This document shows, one piece after another, positions 24,562-37,706 of a stretch of 64,000 nucleotides of DNA; the stretch's first letter is position 1, and each line of letters opens with the position of its first letter. Location of the stretch: positions 1,178,001-1,242,000 of the forward strand of contig NC_086254.1 of the NCBI RefSeq assembly GCF_021018805.1. Direction: 5' to 3'. Under the pieces are notes generated by a model that was not told the DNA's origin, made no database searches, and saw only the letters and a program-made list of their open reading frames with translations. This stretch comes from Prinia subflava. Taxonomy: Eukaryota > Chordata > Aves > Passeriformes > Cisticolidae. A program made the translations under genes and the position numbers.

Positions 24562-25365
24562 GTGAGAGAGGAAGCCCCTGGGTTTCTGTTCAGTTATCCT
24601 CTTCTGTGTTTGTAAAACTCGCTCTGATCCAGGACCAGGGTGCATGGGGTTGGCAGGGAGTTATTTTGAAGTGAGGGGCAAGGACACACAGAGAGCTCAA
24701 CAGCTGCCCTCAGACTTCTTCTGTCCCTCAGCAAAGCTGATCCTTTTCCAGGAACAAGGATGAAGCACTGGGGCTTTCCCCTCTCTCTGGTGGGATGCAG
24801 GCAGAGGGATGTGCTGAGGTGAGTGTCTAAGTCAGGCTGAATTTCCCTACAGAAACACCTTTATTTCCCTCATCCCACCATGGAAAGGCTTTACTGGCAC
24901 TGGAAGACCCAACCAAGCTGTGTTGGGCTCTTCCAAATCCCAAAAAGGCTCCCAGGGAACAGCTGGGATGAGTCCTCTCCTCGGTCATACCAGCAGTGAG
25001 CAGTGGTGGTGCACCTATGCCCTGCTGCCCTGGGCATCTTTTGCTGTGAGCTGTCAGGACCTGCCCCAGCCAGCACAGCTCCTCTCAACACTTGAGAGTG
25101 AGAAGTCAAGAGCTGAGCAGTGCTTGGAGGCAGCCAGAGAAGGGGAAACACTTCCTTCCCTCAGCAGAGGCACAGGGGATCAGGAATGAGGATCAGACAC
25201 TGGGATCTACAGTGGGTTTTGTACTTGGGCACAGCTGACACTGGCACAGATATTCCCCATTTTGAGTCACCTCAGAAGAAGCATTTTCATTTCCTTGGCC
25301 AGAGGAAGTCATGCTGCTCTGAAGTATTGCTGCTTGGAACAACCAAGCAGGTCCTTGTTATCCAA

Positions 25366-25520
25366 CCTGTGGCTGCCCCTGGATCCCTGGCAGTGTCCAA
25401 GGCCAGGTTGAATGGGGCTGGGAGCAGCCTGGGACAGTGGAAGGTGTCCCTGCCATGGAATGAGATTGCTTTTAAGTTCCCTTCCAGCCCAAACTGTTCT
25501 ATGATTCCATGAAATCATCT
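25366..25520 (+). mobile_element. CR1 3' fragment
   Basis: Sense copy starting at cctgtggctgcccctggatc and ending ttctatgattccatgaaatc, a well-kept CR1 terminus. It lies in the last CALN1 intron. Confidence 0.85.
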
Positions 25521-26864
25521 CAAGTGCAGAAGAGCCCAGGGAAATAGAACAGAGAAGCTCAGAGTTTGTGCCCTGCTAGAGCCACTGTGTTTCCCACCCA
25601 GCCATCCCACTTTATGCAGATCATTTAGGGGGAATTCTGACATTCTGTGGGCTCAAGCAGCTCTGAAAGGGCACCAGGCAGAGACACAAAGCAGAGGATG
25701 AAGATACAGCTCAGTCCTTGGCCTGGCTGATGATGCAGCAGCTCCATTCTCACCCTCACCTCTGTTAAACACTGCAGAGAAGCTAGAGGAGCACAGCTGA
25801 ATTTTAAAAAACCTGCAGAAGGGAGGCAGCAGCAGCACTCTCTGAATCAGGCTAAGCAACAATTTTTGTGCTCCTCCTGGAGAGCAGCAGGGAGGAAGAG
25901 CTGTTTCTTCCTTGCCTGGAGCTGTTGGTGCCCACTGACCTGCTGATCCCTGGGGACAGGAGCCAGCTGTCACTGCTGCAGGGTTTGGGGAGCTTGGCTG
26001 AACCATCCCAGAAAAAATCTGGGTCCCAGATGCTCAGCATCTCATTTTGGAAGCTCCAGTTTCCAAAAGTGCAGCAGGAACAGCTTTTCTCGTGGGATGT
26101 TTTGGCATTGCTGGTGCCAGGCAGAACCTAGAAGCAAAACAGACCCTTTTTTAGATGATGGGAACACACACAAATCCAGCAGGGAATAAAGATCAGCTGA
26201 ACTGTCAACAACGGGCAAAGTTTTGCTCCAGGTCCCAGTGGAAGGGGACAGTTCTGGTCTGTGACAGCTCTGACAGGAGCATTTCTGCCAGGAAAGATTG
26301 GGTTGTGTCCCTGCAGCTCTCCAGGCTGGCCAGGAATGACCCACCAGTGCCCTCAGAGTTCCCAGTTCTCAAACACTAGGATCCCTACAGGACCCAATAG
26401 CAGGAATTACATGTCATGGATTGTGGCACTAAGGGACAGCTGTCCTGGGGTGTGTCCCTGGGGGTCACTCACTTCTAATTAGTGCACTGAAGGAGATGCT
26501 TTCTGGCTGGAATTCCTTGAGTTTCATTTAGGTGCTAGCTTGGGATGAGATGAATTGCACCTTAAAAGAACTTCCTTTCTTAGTTCAACTCCTCAAACAG
26601 CAATTCAAATATTTCTTTCAACTCCCATCTACATTTAATGTGTCATGCACCCCACTGAAGGTCCTTTAATCCTGGGGAGGAATGAAGCCAAGATCAGCCC
26701 TAGTGGTTCTCACTGAGATTTGGGGTTCTCCTGAGGGAGCAGACACAGCAGAGACTTTCAGGAGTACCTTGGTGAGGGGGGGATCTCCACTCAGTGTCAC
26801 CTCTGGGTGTGTTCTTGGATCCCAGACTGGCCACAAACCCTTCTCCTGCTGTGGGCAGAGATAT

Positions 26865-26945
26865 CCCCCTTCTCCACATTGGACATTCTCCTTCTCCACA
26901 TTGGACATTCCCATTTTCCACACTGGACATCCCCCTTCTGCACAC
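26865..26945. repeat. 22-bp minisatellite, about 3.6 units
   Basis: Three 22-bp units of the type CCTTCTCCACATTGGACATT plus a partial fourth. The ORFs through it are by-products. Confidence 0.9.
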
Positions 26946-29407
26946 CTGGGTGAGCTGGCTCAGGTGCTGAAGGGCATTGTACAGGTGATATCACCGTCAG
27001 TACAAACCCATGAAATGTCTGTCATACAGTTATGCCATTATGTGATAACGAGGTCTTGATGACCATGGAATATTCTTCAGTATCAATGTGGACGACAGAC
27101 CTTGCACCTCTCATCACACAGTTTACCCAAAATTAAATATTTGTATTGTAGTCAGGGCCGAGTCAAGGGTTTCCTCAGCTCTCTCTGAGCATTGAAGTCA
27201 TTTGCAGGATGTCACCTCTAGGGGAAGGACACACTCAGGGCAGAGGCACAGTTGTGTCAGCTTTATCTCTGTTTTTATCAGTGCTCAGGACTGTGAATGC
27301 TGTGTGATTTCATGGGACACAGGGAAAGGACAATTTGCAGCAACACTGTGCTCCCAACGATTTACAGTCCAGCAGCCTTTCCCTGGCAGTTCCCTTGATC
27401 CAACACTCAGGACACAGAGCTGGTGGCACAGGGGTGGTTACAGGACTGGTGCTGCTTGCCAGGGCAGTTCCACCCTCAACCATGACCCTCAAATCCACGG
27501 GATGCAGGCAGCAGCTCCTCCCTGCCCCATCCTGCTCAGCTTGGCTTGAGAATGACAAACTGACCTGTTAAACCAAAAATAACTCCAGGCAGCCAGAGCA
27601 AGCCACCATCACTCACCTTTGGCAGGGCTGGGACAGGGCCACTATAAATACACTGCTGCTTTCCTTGTGAGGAGCTGTTTTCCTGCAGGAGAGAAGGCTC
27701 CCAGTGCTGGGAGCACATCCCAAACCCACCGTGGGCATCGGGACCTGGAAACAGCCTGGCCCCATTAACCCCAGGGCCTGCTGGAGGAGTTCTGGGGGCA
27801 GAGGTCTGTGCCAGTGAGGGGGTTGTCCTCACCAGCCAGTCCTGGGAGGGTTGAGAAGATGAAGAACGACCCAGTCTTGATTTGCCTTTGCCTTATGAGG
27901 TCTGATGGATGTTGGAAACCTCTGGGTTGCTCTTCCCCATAAGAAGGGTTGAGGGTTTTTCCAGAGGAGCCTCAGGCTCTGCCCATGTCCAATGACCCAG
28001 CTCCACATCCAACCCCGGCGTGTCCCATGGGTGGCAAAAGCTCCCACTGCCACCCAAATGTTGGCATCCAGCCCTGGGACAATGCCAGCTGTGGGAACCA
28101 GTAGGAAGAGCAGATTCCATGCTCAAAGATTATGGATTTAGGGAAAGGAGAGATCTGAGGGCAAACCCTCCCCAGTAAGCAGGGGTGGTGAAAGGGAGCT
28201 TCATGTTCAAGAGGACAGCACATAGGGAAGAATTCCAGGAATCAGGACATCAGGAATTCCAGCTCCTCTGTCTCCCTGTGGATTTCAAGGGAACAGGGCA
28301 GTGCTGATTCCCATCTCCTTGCTGGAGGAATTCCCAACCAACAGCAAGAGGGCCTGGCTGGGCCTTCAGCCTCTCCACAGATGTTCCCCTTTCCCCTGGG
28401 GTTATTTGTAGGTAATTTGGATGTTTGGTGTCCTTTGAGTGGGTAAAGAACAGTAAATGGGACTTCCCTGCGTCCTGCTGCCTTCAGACTCTGTTTTATA
28501 ATAGAACCCTCAAGAAGTTGTTCAATTCAGGAACATTTCTACAAAAACCCCAAACATGTTTTACTCTTTTTCCTCTGAAGAGGTGAGTTTGTTATCCCAA
28601 TAAACCCTTCCCAGCCTTGGGCTGCTGTTCCCATCACCAGCCCCACCCTGACAGCAGTGCTGGTGGTGTCAGTGATTTCTCTGCTGCCTGGGAGTGCTTT
28701 CAAAATACAGAAATAATAGAACAATACATAAAAAATAACTACAGCTGGGCAGGAACAAGGTTTTCAAAGTACCAGGGCACCATTCACAAAGCCAGGGAAC
28801 AACAGCATTGATCCTGTGTGGTTTATAAAAGCCAGAGAAGGAATCCAGGAGCAGAGCAGTGCAAGCAGAGAAAGAGGAATTAGGGGGAGCTGCTGGCAGG
28901 GGGGATTTCATTCCCTGCCCAGAACACAGTGAGGCCTCACACACATTCTCTGCCTGGGCAGGAGGGCTCCAACCCTCCCCAGGGAGGATTCTGTGCCTCT
29001 GGCACTGAGCTGGGGCCACTGGGAGCTGGGATCAGGGCACAGGCACTGCTGAACACCAGCCAGAGGAGGTGATGGGGGAGAAAACTGGGATTCAAACCCC
29101 AGCATCCAGGGCTCTCTGTGTGATGAGGTTTGAGACTGGATCAGAACAAGGGGTTTTTCTACGTATTCTAAAAATATTCTCCTTTCCAGCTTTTCAAACA
29201 TGGGCACCTGGAGCCTGTCCTTGAGTACATTTTAGGTTTGTTTTGGGGGTTGTTGTCAACCATCTGAAAGTCTCCCATCATCACAAGACCATCCATGAGG
29301 AAAAGGTGACAGGGACATCCCTTCCCGGGGCAAACCAAGCCCAAAGAGCAAAGGAAGGCCCAGAGCAGCTGGGCAGAGCTGTCCATCATGTGTGGGGTAA
29401 TTTCCTG

Positions 29408-30120
29408 GCTGTTCCTGACTGACCTGGACAGGCCACTTGGATGAGGGTCAACAAGGCCAAGTGCCAGGTCCTGCACTTGTTCTGTGGGGCACAACAGCCC
29501 CATGGAATGCTCCAGGCTGGGACAGAGGAGCTGGACAGCTGGAAAAGGCCCTGGGGGTGATGGTGCCAGTGGCTGGACTTGAGCCCAGGTGAGCCCAGGT
29601 GTGTCCAAGTGGCTGAAAAGGCCAATGGCACCTAGGCTGTGCCAGGACCTGGCACTGGTGTGGTCACACCCCAGTCCTGGGGTCAGTCCTGGGCTCCTTA
29701 GGACAATGCAGACCCTGAGGGGCTGGAGCGTGTCCAAGGAAGGGAACAGAGCTGGGCAGGGGCTGTTAGCCCAGGAGCAGCTGAGGGAGCTGGGAAAAGG
29801 GCTCAGCCAGGAGAAAAGGGAGCTCAGCCAGAAGAAAAGGAGGCTCAGGGCGACCTTGTGGCTCTGCACAACTCCTGACAGGAGGGGACAGCCGGGGGGT
29901 CGGGCTCTGCTCCCAGGGAACAGGGACAGGAGGAGAGGGAACAGCCTCAGGCTGGGCCAGAGGAGGTTTAGGTTAGAAAACAGGAACAATTTCTTCACTG
30001 AAAGGGTTGTCCAACAGTGGTGGAATCTGCCTCCCTGGAAGTGTCCAAGAAGTGTGGATGTGGCACTCAGGACACGGTTTAGTGGTGACCATGGTGGTGG
30101 TGCTGGGGTGATAATTGGGC
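29408..30120 (+). mobile_element. CR1 LINE, longest copy in the window (about 710 bp)
   Basis: Sense copy with the end of the reverse-transcriptase reading region (gtcaacaaggccaagtgcca, then tcctgcacttg). It continues with GGCTGGAGCGTGTCCAAGG, the GACAGGAGGAGAGGGAAC stretch, tttcttcactgaaagggttg, and gtttagtggtgacc near the end. The extreme tail is lost. The frame is broken and no ORF is functional. Confidence 0.9.
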
Positions 30121-30657
30121 TGTTCAGCCATAACCACCCTAGGATTGCCTGGGGGAACCTTCAAACCCTTTGCAGACAAATCCCCACAGTACCCCAATAC
30201 CACACGTGGTTCTGACATTCAGATGTGGGGACACCAAGATGGAGTCATGAACTGGCTTTATTAAGTCACAGCATGAATTCTCACTGATGAGCTTAGCAAA
30301 AAGTAAAATTAAAGAAAACAAGTGCTAAAAATCCCAACTCTAACTGGTTTTTAATTGCTGCTCTCACCTCTTTTGACAATTATTCTGCAAGCAATCACTT
30401 GGAAAGGTTCTTAATAAATCTGATTTGGCTTAAGCACAGAAAAGCTAAAACAGTTTAGAAAAGTGACTCGTGTACCATGGATACTCCTGGGAATTGTCAC
30501 AATGGGAGCCTGAGTGTCATGAGGGAGCACTTCTTGATTTTCCACTCATTCCCAGTTGACCTGGATGAGTCGGAGGGATGCACACAAGGTCGATAATTGC
30601 TGTTAAAGAACTTCAGAGACAACTTAGTTCAAACTGAAAGAGTGGAAGTTTAGGTCA

Positions 30658-30878
30658 GAGAGTGGGAAGAAAATGTTTCTTGGGAGGGTGGGCAGGCCCT
30701 AGCACAGGGTGCCCAGAGCAGCTGTGGCTGCCCCTGGATCCCTGGCAGTGTCTAAGGCCAGGTTGGATGGGGTTTGGACACCCTGGGATAGTGGAAGGTG
30801 TCACTGCCCATGGGACAAAGATGAGCTTTGAGATCCCTTCCCTTCCAACCCAGCCCAACCCATTCTGCAATTCCAACT
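30658..30878 (+). mobile_element. CR1 3' fragment
   Basis: Sense copy from tcttgggagggtgggcaggc through the terminal module to cagcccaacccattctgcaa. It ends about 290 bp before the last CALN1 exon. Confidence 0.9.
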
Positions 30879-31166
30879 TCACAAAGAGCTTAAAAGAAAT
30901 ACACAGCTAACCTCAAATATGCCTGTGAGCATTTAAAGGGATTAAAAGCTGTGATGAAGGAGAAGAGTTCCTGAAGGGTTAGGAAGGACTGGGATGGGCT
31001 GGTTTGGAAGTCCTGGAAGGTTGGGTGGGTTGTTTGGGAATGTCCCAGCAGGGAGAGGTGACAGTGAGGATAGGAGGGTTCTAGTGAGAGCCCAGGAGCA
31101 TTCCTGAGCTGCTCCAGGAGGGAACACAACCACTGCCCTGTCTGACCGCTGCCCTTGTCCCCGCAG

Positions 31167-31294
31167 TGCACGCCCAGAAGCAGAACCGCCAGACGTGCGT
31201 GCGCAAGAGCCTCATCTGCGCCTTTGCCATGGCCTTCATCATCAGCGTGATGCTGATCGCGGCCAACCAGATCCTGCGCAGCGGCATGGAGTAG
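31167..31294 (+). CDS. CALN1: CALN1 last coding exon with C-terminal membrane anchor and stop
   Basis: The first two bases complete the codon split by the phase-1 intron. They are followed by 41 codons and TAG at 31292-31294. The peptide starts HAQKQNRQTCVRK, continues with a hydrophobic segment of about 23 residues (SLICAF...ANQIL, 31208-31276) and ends RSGME. In calneurons this is a tail anchor inserted after translation; it holds the protein in Golgi and plasma membranes with the EF-hands facing the cytosol. The basic residues just before the segment (VRK) fit that topology. The exon and the 150 bp after it are dense in CpG, unlike the introns. The length and end point are as expected for the family, and there is no truncation. 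Confidence 0.96.
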
Positions 31295-33460
31295 CGCGGC
31301 ACGGCTGGCAGCGGTCCTGGCAGCGGGAGGGCGGCCATGCATGCGCACCCCGGGAGAGCTCCCGATCCCACGGCACCGACACGCGGGCACAGCCGGCGCC
31401 TGCAGCAGGAGCCCGAGCCAGCAGCGTGTCCTGTGAACCAACCACATCCTTTTGGCAGGGACATCAAAGGGCTGTTCTAATGCTTTAAAGGTTTTGTTTC
31501 CTAATGCAATAATCCCATATCCAGGAGTCCCGAATTATTGCTTCGAAACAGCAATGGCAACGCGGAGGAGACTTGGATGCGGCGCTCTGCGGTGTGGAGG
31601 GGGCTCAGCCTCATGACTTGTCCTTACTCCAGGGCCCACTGACTATCCCATGGAGCTCCCGCCGGGCCCACATTCCCAGGAAGTTGATGGTAGCATTGCC
31701 ACAAGCAAGTCCTGTTCCTTTCATTCCACGTGTTCCAGCTTCACTTTCCTTTTCCCTTATGACCATGCCATGGAGTTTACGGCATTAGAGGGGAGCTAGA
31801 GCATCCTTGTACAGTATTTTCTGAGGAAAAAAAGGGGAGAATTCGCCAGCACCATACAAAATGTCTATTTTTTGCTTCATCAACTCCACCTTTGACACAA
31901 GACTGTGGGATAGCAGGAGTCTGTTGGCCAATTTTTTCTGACTATGAATCAGGGCTTGAGGAGCACCCCTTGTTTTCCCACCTGGGCATTGCTGAACTTG
32001 TGCAAAGTCTTCCAAGGGACTCTGCCACCACCAGCGCCAGCTAAACTTCCCTCTCCTCGGGCCTCTCTGCATATTCAACATCTCCTCTCCAGCAGTTTTA
32101 TCCTCCTTCTTCTTTATTGATCTTCAAGAATTTTTTCCCAGGTGAAAATCCTGAGGGAAGCTCTTCCCAAGCTTTCCTCCTCTCTCCTTGCCTGCACAAT
32201 TTTAATTTATTCCATTTCATGTGGCCTGGTTATGATCCGCAGTGAAACCTCCATGGCAGGCATCATCCTGTGGGGGAGGTTTTATTTTCACCCACATGGT
32301 AAAGTGTGGATTTGACCAGCCAACTCCTCCATTCCCTCCCAGGATCCATCCCACTACCCCCATCCCATGGGCTCCAAAGGGGGCCATCGGAAAAGCCGAG
32401 CACAGCAGGAGAAGAAAGAACCAAACCTGAGCCCACTCTCGTGTGTTTGAAGTGTATCAGACTTCCAGATCCAGGGAGCCTCGGGTGGTTTTCCTGGAAC
32501 GCATTTTGAGGAGCAGCAAGGAGAAGATGGAATGATGGAGAGCAGGGGCACCACATGGGAAGTGCAAGGAGCCAGGATTACTTGGGAAGGTGTTTTTCTT
32601 TTGGAACTTGGCACAAATCCATGCATTTCCCTTTGGATGAACTGTGCCCCTGGGTGCCCCACCCAGGGGTGATCCCTGCCATGCTGGGAGGGGTTTCCCA
32701 GCTGGTGATCACGGAGTGCTCCAAGGGAGTTCCGTGGAGGCACTCAGGTGTTGGGGTGGGGTGGCTGTGCTGGGAGAGCTCCAGGCACACCCAGGAACTG
32801 AGGTGTTGCTCCTGGAAGTGGAGGCAAGTGTTCCCTGTGCCACAGGAGGGGCACGATGGCTCTCCTAGGGGTTGAACAGCCTCCCTCATCGCACACTGCA
32901 GCCATTGACTTACACTGGATCCATCCCCAACACTCATTCCAGCTCTTTCTTTTCTACCAGTCTGAGTGACAACGTGTACCTGTATTTTTCACAGCCTAAT
33001 TTAAAAATCTGCTGATCATTGTCCTGTCTCCCACCACCCCTTTAAACTCCAGTCACTTTTAGGTGCCTCAGTCTCCCACCTCCACCTTTTCCTGCCGTTT
33101 TCCTGGTGTCCCCTCCATCCCAAAGACAACACCTTTTCCAAAGCAGCTGAGTTGTTTTTTTCTGCCTTTCCCAAACACACATTTCCTGCATTTCTGTTCT
33201 GCTGTGACCAATAGAGGTGAACTGCAGAATGTTCCATTTAAAAAATGATTCTGTCTCCCAGAAGATGGGGAGATTTCCATTTGCTACAGGGCAGCAGCAG
33301 AATATCTGTGGGATATTCTGGTGTGGGATTCCCAGTGCTGGGGAGCCCAGACACATTTTCTGTGCTGGGTATTGCAGATAATGAGATTGGAGATCATTTT
33401 AAGGAAACTCATCCCCACTTTTAGGTCTCAGGGGTCTGTGGAAAGGTGGCAGCTGTGGGG

Positions 33461-33466
33461 AATAAA
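33461..33466 (+). terminator. CALN1: Internal AATAAA, candidate proximal poly(A) signal
   Basis: AATAAA lies about 2.2 kb after the CALN1 stop. The sequence downstream is only moderately U/GU-rich, so it is a weaker candidate than the distal sites. Confidence 0.3.
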
Positions 33467-33592
33467 GTCTAAATGTTCCTTGCCACCAAGGAATACTCAT
33501 TTTGTCCCTGGGATTGTGCTGGAGTGAGTGTGGGCAGATGGAGGTGGAGGGGAGGGATGGGGGGAGCACGGGGCAGAGCAGTGCCTCCACTG

Positions 33593-33672
33593 ACCCCAAA
33601 CCCACAACCCCAAACCCACAACCCCAAACTCACAACCCCAAACCCACAACCCCAAACACACAACCCCAAACC
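33593..33672. repeat. 14-bp C-rich minisatellite in the CALN1 3' UTR
   Basis: Five full units of accccaaacccaca (with c-to-t and c-to-a variants) and a partial sixth. The transcript would be C-rich and the template strand G-rich (runs of GGG/GGGG). Confidence 0.95.
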
Positions 33673-34252
33673 AGGCATTTTCCCACATTTCCTCACCCAT
33701 GGGCCACAAACCCCCAGCAGACTGCAGGCCCAGCAGCATCTCATGGACAATGATTGTCTGTGTTCCTTGAAGCTTTCTGGAATGTTCCAGAATTCCATCC
33801 TGCATGCCCCATAAACCCTTGTAAATACAGCCACTCTCCAGCCCAACCCTTCCCCTCGCAGCTCCATTTGTAAAACCAAACCTATAATGAGTATATTGGT
33901 AAAAGCCATAGCCTGGTGTCAGTAGAGTTCATTGCACAACTCCCCACTGATTTTACTGGGTACAGGATTTTGGGGGCTTCAGGGTGTGATTTTTTGTAGG
34001 GAACCTCACTTTTCCATTATGAAACAGGGTCATGTCTTGCCAGAGGTCTCCTTTCCCTTCCTAGAGCAGCCTTCCTCCATCTCCAGGCATTGTGAAGAGA
34101 TCCCTTCTTTAATCAGTGGTTCCTGACAATGCAGGATGGATCAGGCCAAGATATTCCATCCTTTCCTTCCCCACAAACTTCTCATCCAGCAGCACTGGAT
34201 GTCTCCTACCTCCCTCCCTGGCTCCATTTATGTAACATCCATTTATCTCCCT

Positions 34253-34270
34253 TTTTTTTTTTTTTTTTTT
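34253..34270. repeat. Poly(T) run in the CALN1 3' UTR
   Basis: About 18 consecutive T, followed by cttctacacagg. It looks like a strong 3' splice-acceptor tract but has no obvious exon after it. Confidence 0.8.
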
Positions 34271-35246
34271 CTTCTACACAGGAGGGGGAAAATAGGGCTT
34301 TTTGCTGCTTTTACAGACAGGAGGTAAAAATAGAGCAGTAAAATTCTGATTGGAACCTGATGGCAAAAGCTGAGGGGGGAGAAAGCAGAAGAATCAAAGA
34401 CATAAAAATAAAAACCCCACATCCCATACTTTAAGGGAAAAAAACCCTATTTAAGTGCTAATTAACATACTTTAAAAAATACCCAGACTGCAGCAGAGCT
34501 GTCAGAAAAAGCTCTAAACTTCTGCTCTTGCCAGTTCCAGGAGGATTGAAGTGTCTTTTCAGCCCTGCAGTTCTGGAGGAACAGGAGATTGCCATGGCAA
34601 CCCTGGCTGTTCGTGACATGGGTGCCACTGTGGCAGAGCACACACCATCCCAGACTTCCAGGGATGGGCAAACAGGTTCCAGCAGTGGGACAGGGGCTTT
34701 TCATGGATTAGGAAATTATTGGGAATTCGTGAGCAACTCCATTGGCTTGGCCACAAAAAACTGTGTGCAATTAAGGGGATTGACGTGCAGGGAAGGCTTC
34801 GAGAGGATCATGATGATTTCAGCCCTTTGTTTTAATTCAGGAGGGAGTGAAATCCAGTCAGCCTGAGCACTGCCTGTCCTGGGCTTGCTGAGAACACTTT
34901 GGGAAGGTTCTCCATGGGGGGATCAAGCTCTGGTGGGAGGCTTTGAGTTCCTGCTCCTGCAAGGCTGTACCCCCATTACCACTTGACCTTGGCTTCAGCC
35001 ACTGGCTTTAGCAGTGGTCCTGATTCCCTGCTCCTGGGACAAGACAGCAGAAGGAACAGCAGCCTCTCCGATGCTGAAAGAATTTGGAGGCCATGGGAAG
35101 GGAATTCCAGCAAAAGCTGCTGAAGGAACACTGCTCACCTGTCAGAGCCAAAGCCATTTCTTTAGGGCAGCCATGAGGAAACCACAGCTGGGGAGTGTCC
35201 AGGCAGGACAGGGGCAGTGGCTTTGTCCTGTGCATAGCCAGGAGCT

Positions 35247-35297
35247 GCACTTGAGGTCCTTGTGGGTCCCTTCCAACTCAGGACATTCCTTGATGGT
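35247..35297 (+). mobile_element. CR1 tail remnant in the CALN1 3' UTR
   Basis: cttgaggtccttgtgggtcc, then cttccaactcaggacattcc. A 50-bp sense terminal fragment. Confidence 0.55.
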
Positions 35298-37668
35298 GGT
35301 GCTGTGGCCCTGGAGAGCCTGACCCTGCTCACAGCCAGTGAAATCCGGGAGGTGTGTCACCTCTGGTGCCACCCACGGGAGCCTGGCCCCTCCAGGAGGG
35401 CTCCACTGAGGAGGAATTTCTGATCAGAAGCAACGTCAACATAATTGAAAGATTTAAATTAGGAAGGCTTGGATTTGTTAGGACTGTGGTCCTCATGCTG
35501 TGGGAGGTGATAGGGAATTAAAGAGAGTTCACAAAATAATCCTTCTTCCTGCTTGATGGGCACCCCTGTATCCCCCAGTCACTGTCAGCACCTGGGACAC
35601 TGATCACAGACCCCAGGTCCAGGGAGAGCAGGAGGGTGGGAGGGAGGAGGACCCCCAGCTCCTGTCCCTGCTCCCTGGTGAGCCAGAGCTGAATATCTGG
35701 GTGTAATCCGGTTCATTTGAGAGATTCCATCCCGGTTATCCAGAGGTTTCACCTGCTGGACATGTGTACTGGAAGGGCTGGATGTCGGTTCCTTTTATTC
35801 CAGCAGCTTGGATACCATGTTTTTTAAGCTGGGCTGAGTAAAGAGGGGTTTTAAATCCAGGACTAGGGTAGGAAGCAAGGAAAGCAAGCCAAGGTAGAAA
35901 ACATTCCCAAGGCTGCCACTCTAGATGGCTGAAATCTCTTTGGATGAGCCAAGTACCCACTGGTCCTTTCTTGCATTGAAGCATAGCAATATTGTGTCCC
36001 AAACCCCACTCTGCATTCTCCTGCCTGTTGCAGAGGAGTGAAACATCTCCTGGGAGGGGCTCCATTCTCACCAGGGGCCCTGGGACAAGGAGGGGGACTC
36101 TCAGCTTTTCCCATGGAAAACTCGTCCCCTGCACGTGCTGGGAGCTGCCAGGGCTGTCACCACCCCGAGGTGACAGGAGCACAGCCCCCATCACCCTGGA
36201 TCAGCGAGGGGAGAAGCAGTGGGAGGAATTACATTAAAATCTCCAAGAATGAAGTTCCTTATTTTACCCACCCCTGTAATCCATGATTTAGTTCCTGCTT
36301 TATGGATGAGAGTTTGAAAGGAGAAAAACCAACTCTTCTAAAATGAGAATCTGATGAAGTGTCTTTTTTTCTTGGCTCTGAATCACGCTTCCATTCCACT
36401 GATGAAGATGTACAGAACTTGCTGGGTTTCAATCTATTATTTTACCCTCCTGTGCTCTGACAGTGCAATTACATTTCCCTGGCATCACTTAAAACCTGTT
36501 CCCTTCCCAGGAATTTAATGCAGAAAAAGTTTCACAATATTTCCATCTCTTTCTGTTGTTTGCTGCTTATAAGGATGGGGTCTGTATTTCTCCAGTTCAA
36601 GAAGGACATTTTAGGCAGCTCTAGGAAGTGCAGAAGCTTCACCAAGAGCAAGGTGGGCAGAAAATCTAACACCATTTTAATTGGAAGTGTGCTCCACTTA
36701 CACCTTTCCAGTGGCAAAAGTCTGGAAAACTGCTGTAATTTGGCATCTTCACCATGAAATAATTGCAGCCCCAGAAGAAGGAGAAAGGAGAAAGAAGAAA
36801 TTCCCTGGATCTAGAGCTCAGTACTTGACAATTTGATAATGCAAGTACCACAAGGGTTTTTTTTAATTCTCTGTCAAGACACACCAAAATACTTTGTAGC
36901 CTTGAAAACCATTGCTAAATGAAATGGCCATTTCCCACCCATTTCCTCAGCTGCTCCTGGCCTGTCTTTGCCAGCATCCCAAACCAGCAGCTGGATTTGC
37001 CCCTCTTTAGGTGAGGTCCCTGTTCCAGCTGTCCTTTCCCAGCTGGTCCTGTGTCTCCATCAGCCAACCAGGACACCTTGAGAAGCTCTGAGGTGGCTCC
37101 AGGAGCCCCTGTCTGGTGCCACCAGCACTTGGGCACGTCCTGTCCCTCCTGGGGAATTGCAAAGGGCGCAGGAGATGCTGTTGACATCAATCCCCAAATT
37201 CCTGCCTCTATTCCCGCAGGAAGCAGCAGCCTGAGGATGGGGCATTCCTGAGCATCCCTTCCAGGGCAGCCAAAGCTCCTCCAGCTCTTGTTGCATCAGA
37301 TTTATCTGGACTGGGGGAGGAAGTGAGAGCAGCTCACTCCTGGGCCCCCGGGTCAATCAGAAATAACTCATTAGAGTTAATTGGCTTCATGTGGAGTAAA
37401 CCCAGGACCTGTTGCCATTTAATCCATAGGAGGATCTAAGGAATCAGTGCCTCCTGATTCATCTCTAGGAAGTTCTCCACTAATCCCTGTGTGTCCCTTT
37501 TGTCACCATCTCATGTTTTCCAGCCATTTACTGTTCATTTGTAAACTCACCAGGTTTTTTTGGCTCATTAACGAAAGACATGGCTTTTTAATTAAAGACA
37601 AAAATTCACAAAGTCAGCAGCATAGTAGTAAAAAAAAAGTCAGACAAAAAAACCTTTGTACAAAATAC

Positions 37669-37676
37669 TGTAAATA
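37669..37676 (+). promoter_or_regulatory. CALN1: UGUAAAUA motif (Pumilio-type) near the CALN1 3' end
   Basis: TGTAAATA matches the Pumilio response element UGUANAUA. The same octamer occurs at 37809-37816, close to the distal poly(A) signal, and at 33820-33827. Function is inferred from the motif and its position only. Confidence 0.4.
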
Positions 37677-37706
37677 TTAATATAAATTAACTGGGCATGC
37701 AACTGA

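Larger units (their letters stand above)
24562..31166 (+). other. CALN1: CALN1 last coding-region intron
   Basis: Phase-1 intron of 6605 bp with a GTGAGA donor (24562) and a pyrimidine-rich CCCCGCAG acceptor (ending 31166). It contains CR1 copies at about 25366, 29408 and 30658 and a 22-bp minisatellite at 26865. I see nothing coding or otherwise remarkable in 25520-26860 or 26950-29400. Confidence 0.9.

Noticed and set aside
29168..29998. 276-codon - strand ORF
   Set aside because: It lies almost wholly antisense to the CR1 copy at 29408-30120, and its peptide is the reverse reading of CR1 sequence.
34253..34330. Possible splice acceptor and exon in the 3' UTR (T run followed by cacagg)
   Set aside because: The downstream ORF is short and not recognisable, and the position inside an otherwise ordinary 3' UTR makes an exon unlikely.
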